From Taiwanofungus camphoratus (lineage: Eukaryota > Basidiomycota > Agaricomycetes > Polyporales > Taiwanofungaceae): a stretch of DNA of 64,000 nt. The notes beneath the pieces are model-generated. The model was not told the DNA's origin, ran no database searches, and worked only from the letters and a program-made list of their open reading frames with translations. How positions within the stretch are numbered: the stretch's first letter is position 1; every line of letters begins with the position of its first letter. Below, piece by piece: positions 11,082 through 20,400 of the stretch. A program made the translations under genes and the position numbers. The stretch spans positions 1,550,001 through 1,614,000 of the forward strand of contig CP021228.1 of the NCBI GenBank assembly GCA_003999685.1, in the 5' to 3' direction.

Positions 11082-12459
11082 CTAAACCTCGGCCTCGGCA
11101 TCTTCCTCATCCTGCTCAGACTCACCGGAGGGACCAGGATCGGTAGAGGAGGTGGCGACGCGACAGCGAGGAAGAGGGAGAGAGCTCAAGTCGAGCAGCG
11201 CAGGCATACGACCAGTTAGGGCGGTTTCGGCACGATAGAGCCCCGAGATGTAGTCTTCGAGACGCATCGCGTGACTTTCGGCCATCGCGTGATCATACCA
11301 GAGGCCTTTGACAACGGCTTGATGCGCAGGGGTAAGGCCGTCCAAGTATTCGGCGCCGTTAAGGGCCAGCGAGGCCTCGAGCGACATCGTAGGCGCAGGG
11401 GTCGACTTCGCCTTCTTGGGCTCGTGGGCGCGAGGCGGGGACACCTGAGGAGGTTGGCCCGCAGCTAGGGGACGTCCTAACATCAGCAATAACGCGATAA
11501 CGAGGGCACGAGGAGCCCTATCGCGCTTCAAAACGCGCACTCCGCGCTCCTTACCGTCTACAGAGAACCCACCCCAATAACACCCCTGCGACTCTCGCAG
11601 GCACTTACCGCACTTCACAGCACCCACAGGGAGTTCGCACTCGAAGTCGGTGGTGTAGGTGCTGCAGCGATCGCACTAGGTAGCGATGATAAGTCGCGAA
11701 CAGTCACGAAAAAGATGTGCACTCACCTTCGCATGGGTTCACCGATGCTCTGCCGCCTTCGCCATGTTAGCCAGGGCTTCAGGCGTCGGAGGGGCCTTCA
11801 CCTTCGCAGTGTCCTTCCTCTGAGTAGGAGGGACCCCTACAAAGACACCCGAACTCGTGGACGAGGCAAGTTCGCCGACTTGGCCGCTAGAAACGGAGGC
11901 CATGATCGAGCTGGCCTGGGAAGCCGCACAAGTAGAAGCTGCTGCCTTGGCCCGAGCTGAGGGACGACGAGTGCGCGATGAGGTACGGCTAGGGGCCGGC
12001 GAAGGAGCAGAAGACGAAGCCACAAGTTGGGCAGTGCGTTCAAGCGCAGCGCGCTCGGCCGCCTCCACACGAAGTCGTTCGGTCGCGCGGGCGAGTTCGC
12101 GCTGCGCGTCTCGCTCTTGAAGCATAGCGGCGAACTAAGGAAAGCCGGTGCGGGTCCACGAGATCCACGACGAGTCCGCGAGAGGGAGGATCGCCATCAA
12201 ACCTTCGACAATGGCGGCCTCTAAGGTAGGATCAGCGAGAGCGTTCGAAGCCTGGGACAGGACCTGCCAGTTACCCTATAACGCAGTGAAGACGATGTAA
12301 CGAGCAATCGAGGAGGGTACGTACCACACGACGTCCTAAGTTCCTCGCCCACCGCAGGTAATCTTCGGCCTCCGCTACGCCCTCCGGACGAGAATCGAGG
12401 AGCGCCAGGACATCGCTGTGAGCTAGGCCAACACCATCAGAGTCCATATCGTCGAACAT
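11082..12459 (-). CDS. Antisense accessory gene with Zn2Cys6-like cysteine cluster
   Basis: This gene lies on the strand opposite to gag-pol, between integrase and the 3' LTR. Reading blocks run from an ATG at 12459 (MFDDMDSDGVGLAHSD) down to a stop at 11082. They are separated by stretches that look like short GT...AG introns. The middle block (about 12125-11739) has an Ala/Arg/Glu-rich coiled-coil-like start and a Ser/Pro-rich part. The last block opens with a cysteine array (11675-11580) of spacing C-X2-C-X8-C-X8-C-X2-C-X6-C, close to the fungal Zn2Cys6 pattern. An acidic tail ends it (SGESEQDEEDAEAEV). The product may be a DNA- or RNA-binding protein of the element. Its function and exact splicing are unproven. 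Confidence 0.55.
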
Positions 12460-12593
12460 GATGGGGAAGGGAAAGGCAAAAGGGGAAGAGGAGAAAAAGA
12501 TAAGAGGCACCCACGATTAGCTTCTATCAGGATATCGCCCACTTCGCAGATCAGACGCGATAGGCTACAAATTCCCACGGTCACGCACACTGA

Positions 12594-12626
12594 CTGAGGA
12601 CAGTCAGGATTTCAATAGGGAGGAGG
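12594..12626 (+). other. 3' polypurine tract region
   Basis: The purine run GGGAGGAGG ends at 12626, directly before the TGATG start of the 3' LTR. This fixes the LTR boundary. The 33-bp context is repeated inside pol at 9076-9108. Confidence 0.75.
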
Positions 12627-14233
12627 TGATGAGTCCTGTAGCCTCCTGGGCCCTGAATCGCGATTTTAGGAGCTTTCTAATCCCCTAACCGACCACTCTA
12701 AGACTCTTCTACAGCCTACGACAGGAGGGATAGGTTCCTATAATATTCCTAAAGCCCCCTTTCCTTCCTAAACCCTCTTAACACCCTACGAAGTCTTGCG
12801 AAGTCACACGAGGTGCTACGAGGTTTCGAATGCTAGACACGAAGTCCCTAACTCCTGCTAAGTCCACTATCGGACACTGCCGACCCTCCCATACTGTTCC
12901 ATTGGATCTAGGTCCTATCTACTACGTCACTCATCCCGGGCTTAGCTAAGAAGTCTTAGCTAAGTCTCTCCTAGCTCTTGTGATTGCAGCTACCTCCGAT
13001 AGGCTCCGAAACGGTCCGAAGTTCTGGAAGTTGGACTTAGGAAGCCTTGTACACCCCCATGGGTCTCGATCCTATGCCATAAGGTCATCCTAGGGCGTAT
13101 CCATATGGCCCTCCACCCAGTTAGGACACCTCCTACCCCAATTAGGCCAAGTCCCGCTGCTAAGAACTTTGTGCGCTCTTAGCCCACTAAGATAGGTGAT
13201 CACGGCGCATGGCTGCTCTCGGATAGTCATCCCGCCCTCGTGAATGAACTTGGTCACCTTTCTACCATACGTAGTTCCCCTGTTTCAGTTTCTAATTAGT
13301 TCCTATCCTCCTTGTGTTCACTTCGGAGTCCATGCGCTTTAGTACACATTTCGGACTCGTAAGGGTCACTTCGCGCAAGAATAGTTCACCTCACGCTCCC
13401 CTATTTAGTGAGAGGTAGTTTACTATGTAACGGGGAGACCCCTCAGTGCACGCTTCTCTCTTTGGAATACCAGTTTCCCTGTAGCTCCGATCTCAGGAAA
13501 GCGCTGCGAGTACAACCTTAGGAACGGTCCTAAGGTCCCTAAGTCTCCACTCCAGCTCTGTTTCAGTACCTTTGAACTACGTCTACGCTCGCGATATATC
13601 TACGAACCATGTCTATGCTTCCCGAACTACGCACTATGATCTACGAAGTCGCCGTGACTTTGTGCCCTTCAGTACCTCTTATAGCACCTATCCGGTGGGC
13701 CTCCGCCTTAGTTATACCCTTAGGCTCACGTTGCGTCATCCCTACGTCCTACGAATAGCCCTACGACTCTCCCATAGCCTTAGTTTCAGGCTATAGTACA
13801 TCTCCCTACGCCCTCGAACTCTCTGACCTCTCCTACAGGTCTCCTACGCTAGCCAAACCTCGCCCACCTCGCTCTAACAAACCTCTAAGCCTTACGCCCT
13901 TTAGCTAACCCTAGCTAAAAGGACTTCGCAGCACCTACGAAATCAGCTCGTGCGATTTAGCTAAAACTTCGAAGGACTTCGCAGAATCTCGAAGAACTTC
14001 ACGTACTTCAGAGGGCCTCGCAAGGCCTTAGGGATAGTATAGCACTTAGGAACAAGATCCTGTTGTGCAGGACCCTTGACCCCTTACTCTCCTACTTACA
14101 AAAACAAGACATACAGGTTTCCCGGTATCATACAGGTTGTAGCTCCTATCCGCACATCCTCACAGTTATCACACTACCCCACAGCCACGTCGCGGAGCAC
14201 TCCCTAGGTACCAGGGTCCCCTAGGTCGTATCA
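12627..14233 (+). repeat. 3' LTR of the 12.1 kb element
   Basis: This 1,607-bp repeat matches the 5' LTR at 2090-3764. The differences noted by eye (about 26) are all transitions, apart from one 68-bp length difference. Confidence 0.93.
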
Positions 14234-14309
14234 CCGTCTTAGAAGCGAAAGGTCACAGGACCGATCTGAGGTCCGACCGATAAGATACGAGAGAAAAGAA
14301 GTTGTAACA
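14234..14309 (+). repeat. Possible remaining LTR piece of the first element
   Basis: These 76 bp directly follow the 12.1 kb element and end in TTGTAACA. The young chromovirus LTR has the same terminal bases (CTTGTAACA). Together with 2056-2089 the stretch could be the other side of the LTR into which the 12.1 kb element inserted. The combined length (about 110 bp) is short for an LTR, so the call is tentative. Confidence 0.3.
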
Positions 14310-16104
14310 CTCTAAATGGCTGAGGAAGTTGTTAACTTTTTCTCACTTGGGGGCTAAGGCCCATCATTTTGTGTTAAATCTTTGAGTGAACTGAACAAGG
14401 AAGTGCTGGGCATCTTCACACTTCTCAGAGAACTTAGCAATTTCTGGTTCCTTTTCATTGAGTATTCAAGTGATTTCTGATGGGAGGAGTGTTCCTCTGA
14501 GAGGCTGTTCTTCTCCAGGAGGTCCTCCTTCAGGGGGGTCCTCCTCCAGAGGGCCCTTCTTCATCTTCTCCAGAGGGTCCTTCTCTGTCAGGTGGTCCTC
14601 TCCAATCAGGTGATTCTCCTGATGGTCCTCCCCCTCCACTATAGAGTGGTTCTTCTTCATCAGTGGGTTCCTCTCCCTTCAGCCTGCTGTCAGGCAGAGG
14701 CCCTGCTTTTTCTATCCCTGAATGGAAAAGGCTCACACCATAAGATGTTTCTGGAGTGAGAGGGGATGTTTTTTCAGTTTCTTCAGTTTTCATTTGTTGT
14801 TCTGTCTGTTCAGCATCCGGGTTGGTTAACTTTGAGCTGAAGCTTTCATTAAAGGTGGTCTGTTCTCATTAAGGGTTAAAAAGCAGGTGCAGATAAGAGC
14901 ACGGTTGGTTGGAGTACAGGGCTCAAGATTGTTTCCTCTGTAGGACATAAAGGTATAATGGTGAGGGCACAGCTGCATTGAGCAGACTCTTCAGTTAGAA
15001 CTTCTTGTGTAATGTCAGTATATGTCTCAATTGTTCTCTGCTTGATAACGGTGAGCTTTTCAAATACACGTCAGGGTCAATCTCAGCCTTATTCTGAAGA
15101 ATGGATTCAGCTTGCCAATGGTGGTAGAAATCTCAGGTGTTTAAAAGCCTCTGATAGAGGTTCACAATTATAGGTACAGCTAACTGAAATAAGAAATGTG
15201 GATTGGTGAATATCTTCTGTGCTGTAAGGATGCAGTGATTGAGAACTTTGTTAAAATTTTCAGAGAGAGTGGGAGGTAGGGGTCAGCTTCCTTCTCTACT
15301 TATCAGCCTGTCATAGTTCTCTAACACTGCTTGCCAAGTGTCGCTTGTTCTGAAAATATGAGAGCAAATGTATCAAATTAGCTCCCTTTGTTCAGCTTAA
15401 AGAAAGCTGGCTGAGCTGTTGGCATGAGGATGGTTCTGAGGTTGCACTCAGCCCAGTCCAGTCTTTTTTCTAATGTGGGAAAAGTTGGGTCAAATGCTGT
15501 GTGATCCAGCTTTTTCTCTTATTTGTAGTCGATATCAAAGGATTGTTGATAATCTGTGGTGGTCAGTACTAGTCCTATGAGTGTGCTAACCTTCACCCTC
15601 AAGACTGGTATAGGTTTTTAGACACCATTTTCTGTTGCTTCTGAACCTGGATAGGTTCAGGTTTGTGAAGTACTATCCTAGTATTACTGGGGGATGCACC
15701 CTGGTAGTGCTGCAGCAGGCTTAGCATGGTGTGCAGTAAAGGGATGAGAAGAAATGACAGCAATAATGAGTCACGATCCTCAGTGGTCTTCAACTACAAG
15801 CCCTATATAGTCACAATAGTCTTTACGAGCTTCTTGTGAGTGTGAAAAAATGAGTAAAAAGAATTGTATATTTGATACTAAATGCATAGTACACTTGAAA
15901 CGGATGAGTGAAAAGGATAGAACTGAGGAGCTCCCCTTAACGGAAAAATCTACTATATATTGCTACCACTGACCTCTGAGTATAGCTAGGCTGTCCCTCA
16001 GAGATAGCATAAGATGAGAAAAGTCAGTGGTCCAAAATGCATAACTACCATGGCATAAGCAGAGATGGTCAGCTTGTCAGACAGTCTGAATGAGTAAGTA
16101 TGTG
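14310..16104. mobile_element. Old, CpG-poor repeat with a Gag-like fragment
   Basis: This AT-rich stretch has very few CG dinucleotides. On the minus strand around 14340-14800 there are remnants of a Gag-like protein: a Gly/Pro/Glu-rich segment with PPGEE and GPSGE patterns, and a piece reading roughly HFLVQFTQRFN that is typical of Ty3 capsid regions. The rest has no recognisable frame. The young element at 16105 is inserted at its right edge, and similar sequence resumes at 22681. It looks like an old, heavily decayed LTR element. Confidence 0.5.
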
Positions 16105-16675
16105 TGTTACGGGAGGTCTACGCCCGTAGGTGACTACCGTGACGGGGGGTCGTTGAGTAGTCAGGCGTGAAGTGTAAACGAGGAGTCAGCCTGGCTGACG
16201 ACGAGTACACGTCTAAGTCTTCAACTGCTAGCCCAACAGTCTCGAGAGAGTTGCGGGCTAAGTCACAGCCTAAGTCCTAGTGTAGTCACAGGGATATAGA
16301 TGGTCTAAGGCGACCCGTTGAATAGACGAAGGTATAGGGGCCTAAGCCCAGTCGTAAAGTACAAATGGTAACAACGGCACCAAAGTACACAGTGTAACTA
16401 AGGAGGACAAGATTGGGGTGCTCCGCAGTGAGCCAACCCCTTAAGTACTATGGTGGGTTTAGGGCAAGCCAGCCCTCACTCCCACGGGTTCCAGCACCTA
16501 AGCGTCCATAAGTCAGAGGCCCAAGTGGTCCCTTCTGAGGAACAGTCCATAACTAAGCGGGTGACGGTCAGCCCGTCAGGAATAATGGTGATAATTGTAA
16601 GTGTACACGACCCGCTAGTCCGGTATAGTGAAGAGAAATGAAAATGTAAGTTCGCACCATCACCGCCTTGTAACA
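16105..16675 (-). repeat. 3' LTR of the young chromovirus
   Basis: This 571-bp repeat starts TGTTAC and ends TGTAACA, a 7-bp terminal inverted repeat with one mismatch allowed. It is identical to 22105-22675 except for two transitions. It is the downstream LTR with respect to the minus-strand coding frame. Confidence 0.96.
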
Positions 16676-16690
16676 TTACCCCCCTCTCAA
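16676..16690 (-). other. Polypurine tract of the young chromovirus
   Basis: Read on the minus strand, GAGAGGGGGGTAA directly precedes the LTR start TGTTAC. This gives the element its orientation. Confidence 0.75.
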
Positions 16691-17442
16691 GGACTCGTCG
16701 CCCTGACGATCGAACCCTCAGCGTCTGACCCCTCTTGTTCTGATTTGACCCTGGCTCGTGGTCGGAGTGTGTCAGACTGGTCGGAAGAGATATCGTCATC
16801 ACTGGTATGCATGCAGTCATGGCTCCAATGTCCCATTTGTCGGCATCGTATGCAGAAGGGGGAGTTCCCCCCACTGGTCGAGCTAGGGGCACCACCAGTG
16901 ATAGAGTTGGGCGGACCATCACTGACAGAAGGGGCCTGTGTTCTGGCCTGATGTCGTGGCGGTATCAGGTTGTCGATGACGCCCATTAGAGGGGAGCGCA
17001 TGAGGACGGCGAGCAGGTTGCGGGCTGCTCGGCTTGCATCTATGTGGAGAGTGGCCAACTGCCACGTTGTCGGGTTGTTGCCATTTGGCCCAAGGCCTGT
17101 TTGCCTTCGTTCGAGTGTGGCCAAGCTGCCAGCCTCTCGCGCGACAATGACCAGTGTCCGATAAATGTTCGTCAACTCCCACAGGTCTGGCCAAGCCAAC
17201 AGCCGGGTGTCTATTTCTGGCCGTAGATCGGCATCCACCAGGGCCCAGGCCGTGCGGTGCGCAAGTCTCCACTGATCGTACGGATCGTTGGACGCTGCCA
17301 ATGGGGGCACTGTCTCCTGAATGTTTCGGTAGGGGTGTGCGCGTGTGTGTCTTGCTCGTACTCGGGGTGCGAGGTCTCGTACCCTTGCTGCGCTGTGGTT
17401 CAAGTAGACGGATAGCTGTCGGGGGTCTGTATGAGTGGACAT
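16687..17442 (-). CDS. Zinc-knuckle ORF overlapping the end of pol
   Basis: This 251-codon frame starts at an ATG (MSTHTDPRQLSVYLNH) and overlaps the last 524 bp of the pol frame in another register. It has a mostly helical N-terminal two-thirds, a Ser/Gly/Pro-rich linker and then a zinc knuckle, CIRCRQMGHWSHDC (C-X2-C-X4-H-X4-C, about residues 197-210). A Ser/Asp-rich acidic tail follows. The pol protein after its chromodomain (last ~170 residues) has no recognisable domain, so this frame is probably the coding one in the overlap. It corresponds to the zinc-knuckle frame at 1486-1782 in the first element. Function is unknown; RNA or DNA binding is likely. Confidence 0.65.
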   Translation of the reverse strand: MSTHTDPRQLSVYLNHSAARVRDLAPRVRARHTRAHPYRNIQETVPPLAASNDPYDQWRLAHRTAWALVDADLRPEIDTRLLAWPDLWELTNIYRTLVIVAREAGSLATLERRQTGLGPNGNNPTTWQLATLHIDASRAARNLLAVLMRSPLMGVIDNLIPPRHQARTQAPSVSDGPPNSITGGAPSSTSGGNSPFCIRCRQMGHWSHDCMHTSDDDISSDQSDTLRPRARVKSEQEGSDAEGSIVRATSP

Positions 17443-20400
17443 CGTAGTGCCGTGCCTCCACTGAATGTCGGTTGTATGCAGCTTTGCAGATCCGGGTGTA
17501 GCGGGCGTTGACCTGGGGCCTTGCAGGCAACCTGTTGACCTTCTTATATTCCTCCAGAAGGTCGGGCGAGTTCCTTAAGTCCGCCTCGGACTGCCATGTA
17601 TTAGCCAAGTTCGGCCATCCAACCCATTTGATTAGGAACTGCCATTTCCCACGTTGGGCACGATGCCCGTGAATGGCTTCGACTTCATATTCTTCATCGC
17701 CATCGACTAATTCTGGGGGCGGCCTTGTGAAGTTCGGACCATGTTCCTTGGTTTCCCTGTATGGTGTCAACAGCGATGCATGGAATACTGGATGTATCTT
17801 CCATGCCCTTGGTAGCTGAAGCTTGTACGTTAGCGGTCCTAGGACTTCGGCTATCTTGAGTGGTCCCACTCGCTTTGGGGAAAACTTCCTCGGGGTCTTT
17901 AGGCGGAGGTTAGTTGCTTCTAGCCAAACCTGCGTCCCCTTCTCAAATGGCTGCCATGTGGTTCGAGCCCTTTCTGCCATCAACTGCGCAGCTAGATCCT
18001 GTGCTGCCAGTGCTTCCTTTCTGAACTCTCCGATGGCTAAGAGTCGGTCCTTGATTGATGGGTACCTTTCCGATGCCTTTGGTGATCCGATTGCCTTTGG
18101 ATCATATCCCATAATCAGCTTGAATGGTGACTCCCTTCTCCCAGCATGTGGCACCTGATTGTGTGCGAATTCAAATTCCGGGATAAACTTTGCCCAGTTA
18201 TGAGGATTGTTGGCACACAGGATTCTCCATGCGGCTTCGAGTTCCTGATTGACACGCTCAGTGCTTCCATCAGACTGCGGATGGTAGGCAGTGCTCATGG
18301 CCACTTTGACACCTGTCAGCTTGCACCACTCCCGGAACACCGTTGCTGCGAACTGTGGGCCTCGGTCCAATATGATTCTGTCAGGTAGCCCATATCGCCG
18401 GTAAACGTTCTGGTGGAGTGCCTCGGCTGTTCCTACTGCATCGATGGTCTTGTTGCAAGGAACCAGGACTATCCCTTTGGACAGTTCTCGGTCCACCACT
18501 ACCATTAGTGCGTCAGATCCACGCGATTCTGGCAGGTCTGTGATGAAGTCGACTGAGATGTGTGAGAACGGCCTGGAGTTCGGTTCCGTTGGGATGGGTT
18601 GCATTGGTGGTCGTGTTGGATGCGTGTTGACCTTATTCTCCTGGCATTTGGCGCAGCCTTTCACGTATTTTTCGATAAACGTGGTCATGCCATCCCAGAA
18701 CCAGTCCCTTCTAGCAATGGCAAACGTTCCCTGTGCTCCTGGATGGGCCATAGCTGGGGTGTCATGGCAAAGTCGAATGACTTCTCTGCGCAAGTCATCA
18801 CTAGGGGGTACGTAGATTCGATTTTTGTACAGAATCAATCCATCCTGCACATCCCAATCAGCCAATGTTGTGTGCGCAAATCCAGTGCCCTTGAATGGTG
18901 GTACTTTCCCCCGTTTTAAAGCATCAATCGTCTCGATGACCATGCTGTCACGACTTCGGTGTTGCCGGATGCGCTCGATGAGGTCAACATTAACTGCCTT
19001 TGCAAACAGTGTTTCTGGTAAGAGGACAATGTCCTCATTGTCCCTCTCACCCCCTGGGTGTCCTGGTCTACGTGATAGGGCGTCCGCCACTACGAGTCGT
19101 TTACCCTTTCGATTCTCCAGTAGTAAGTCAAACTGCGATAGCAGCAGTTGCCATCGTGCCTGGCGTCGTGTTAGCCGTTGGGCTTCTCTGAAGTATGTCA
19201 GGTTCTTGTGGTCCGTTATAACCGTGACCGGGTGCTTTGCGCCCTCCAGGTGGTGACGCCATTCCTCAAGTGCTCGTACGATTGCCAGTAGTTCTCTATC
19301 ATAGATCTGATAGTTCCGTTCTGCTTCCTTCAGCGATTTTGAAAGGAATGCCACCGGGTGAAGTTTCCCATCAGGGCCCTCCTGTTGCAATACTGCACCT
19401 GTTGCAACCAGTGAGGCATCGGCCTCGATTACAAACGGTTTCTCAGGGTCGGGCATGGTGAGTACTGGGGCCTCACAAAAACGGCGTTTAAGTGCCTCGA
19501 AGGCTGCCTGGCACTTGTTCGACCAGTTCCAAGCTACCCCCTTTTTCTTAAATGCATTCAGGGGGTGGGCGATGTCCGAGAATCCGCGTATAAACCGTCG
19601 ATAGTAATTGGCGAGGCCCAGAAATCGTTCCACATCCTTGACTTTGGTCGGTATGGGCCATTCATCGATGCCCCGCAGCTTGCCAGTGTCCATATGGATG
19701 TGGCCCGGTGTGATGGTCATTCCCAGAAACTCAACTTCTTGTACATCGAAGGCACACTTTTCCGGTTTCACAAAGAGGTCCATCTCCTGCAAGCGTTGCA
19801 GTACCCGGCGTGTCCGTTCTCGGTGGATGGTAGCATCATCGGAGTAGATCAGGATGTCGTCCATATAAATGGCTAACCATCCTTCCGCAAGCATGTCTTG
19901 AAACCCATCATTCATAAGCCGCTGGAAGGTGGCCGGGGCATTGCACATGCCGTAGAACATTACCGTTGGTTCAACTAGCTTCTTGGTTCCGTGGTGATTC
20001 ACCATGAACGCTCCCTTCCACTGGTCGCCCTCCCTGATGCGTACATTGTTGTAGCCATTTCGGAGGTCCAGCTTCGTGAATATGGTTGCCTTTTGCAGGT
20101 TGTCGATGAGCTCTCCAATGAGTGGGAGTGGGTATGCATCTTTTACCGTGCTGTTGTTGAGGTATCGGTAATTCTGACAGGGCCTGAGTGTACCATCCTT
20201 TTTTGCCACAAAAAATGCTGGGGAGGCCATGGGTGACTTTGAGTCCCGTAGATATCCTTTCGCCAGGTTCTCGTCAAGGAACTTGTCCATCTCTGCTTGT
20301 TCAGCCAGGGATAATGCAATTACCCCGCACTTCCTAGGTACAAAGTTAGGCTTTGTCTCCACAGCGTGGTCCCATGGTCTCGAACCAGGGAATCGAGCAG

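Larger units (their letters stand above)
2090..14233 (+). mobile_element. Ty3-type LTR retrotransposon with antisense gene, degraded
   Basis: This 12.1 kb element has two LTRs (2090-3764 and 12627-14233) that start TGATG and end GTATCA. A tRNA-type primer site follows the 5' LTR and a polypurine tract directly precedes the 3' LTR. The inside carries Gag, aspartic protease, reverse transcriptase with a YIDD box, RNase H and integrase on the plus strand, then a gene on the minus strand. No chromodomain is visible. The LTRs differ at about 26 of some 1,600 aligned bases plus one 68-bp length difference, so the insertion is older than the element at 16105-22675. The coding part has several breaks. 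No clear 5-bp target duplication is seen (flanks ATCGG and CCGTC). Confidence 0.9.

Noticed and set aside
16919-17440. C-terminal ~170 residues of the pol frame of the young chromovirus as a new domain
   Set aside because: The stretch after the chromodomain has no pattern and overlaps the zinc-knuckle frame, which looks like the real coding frame there.
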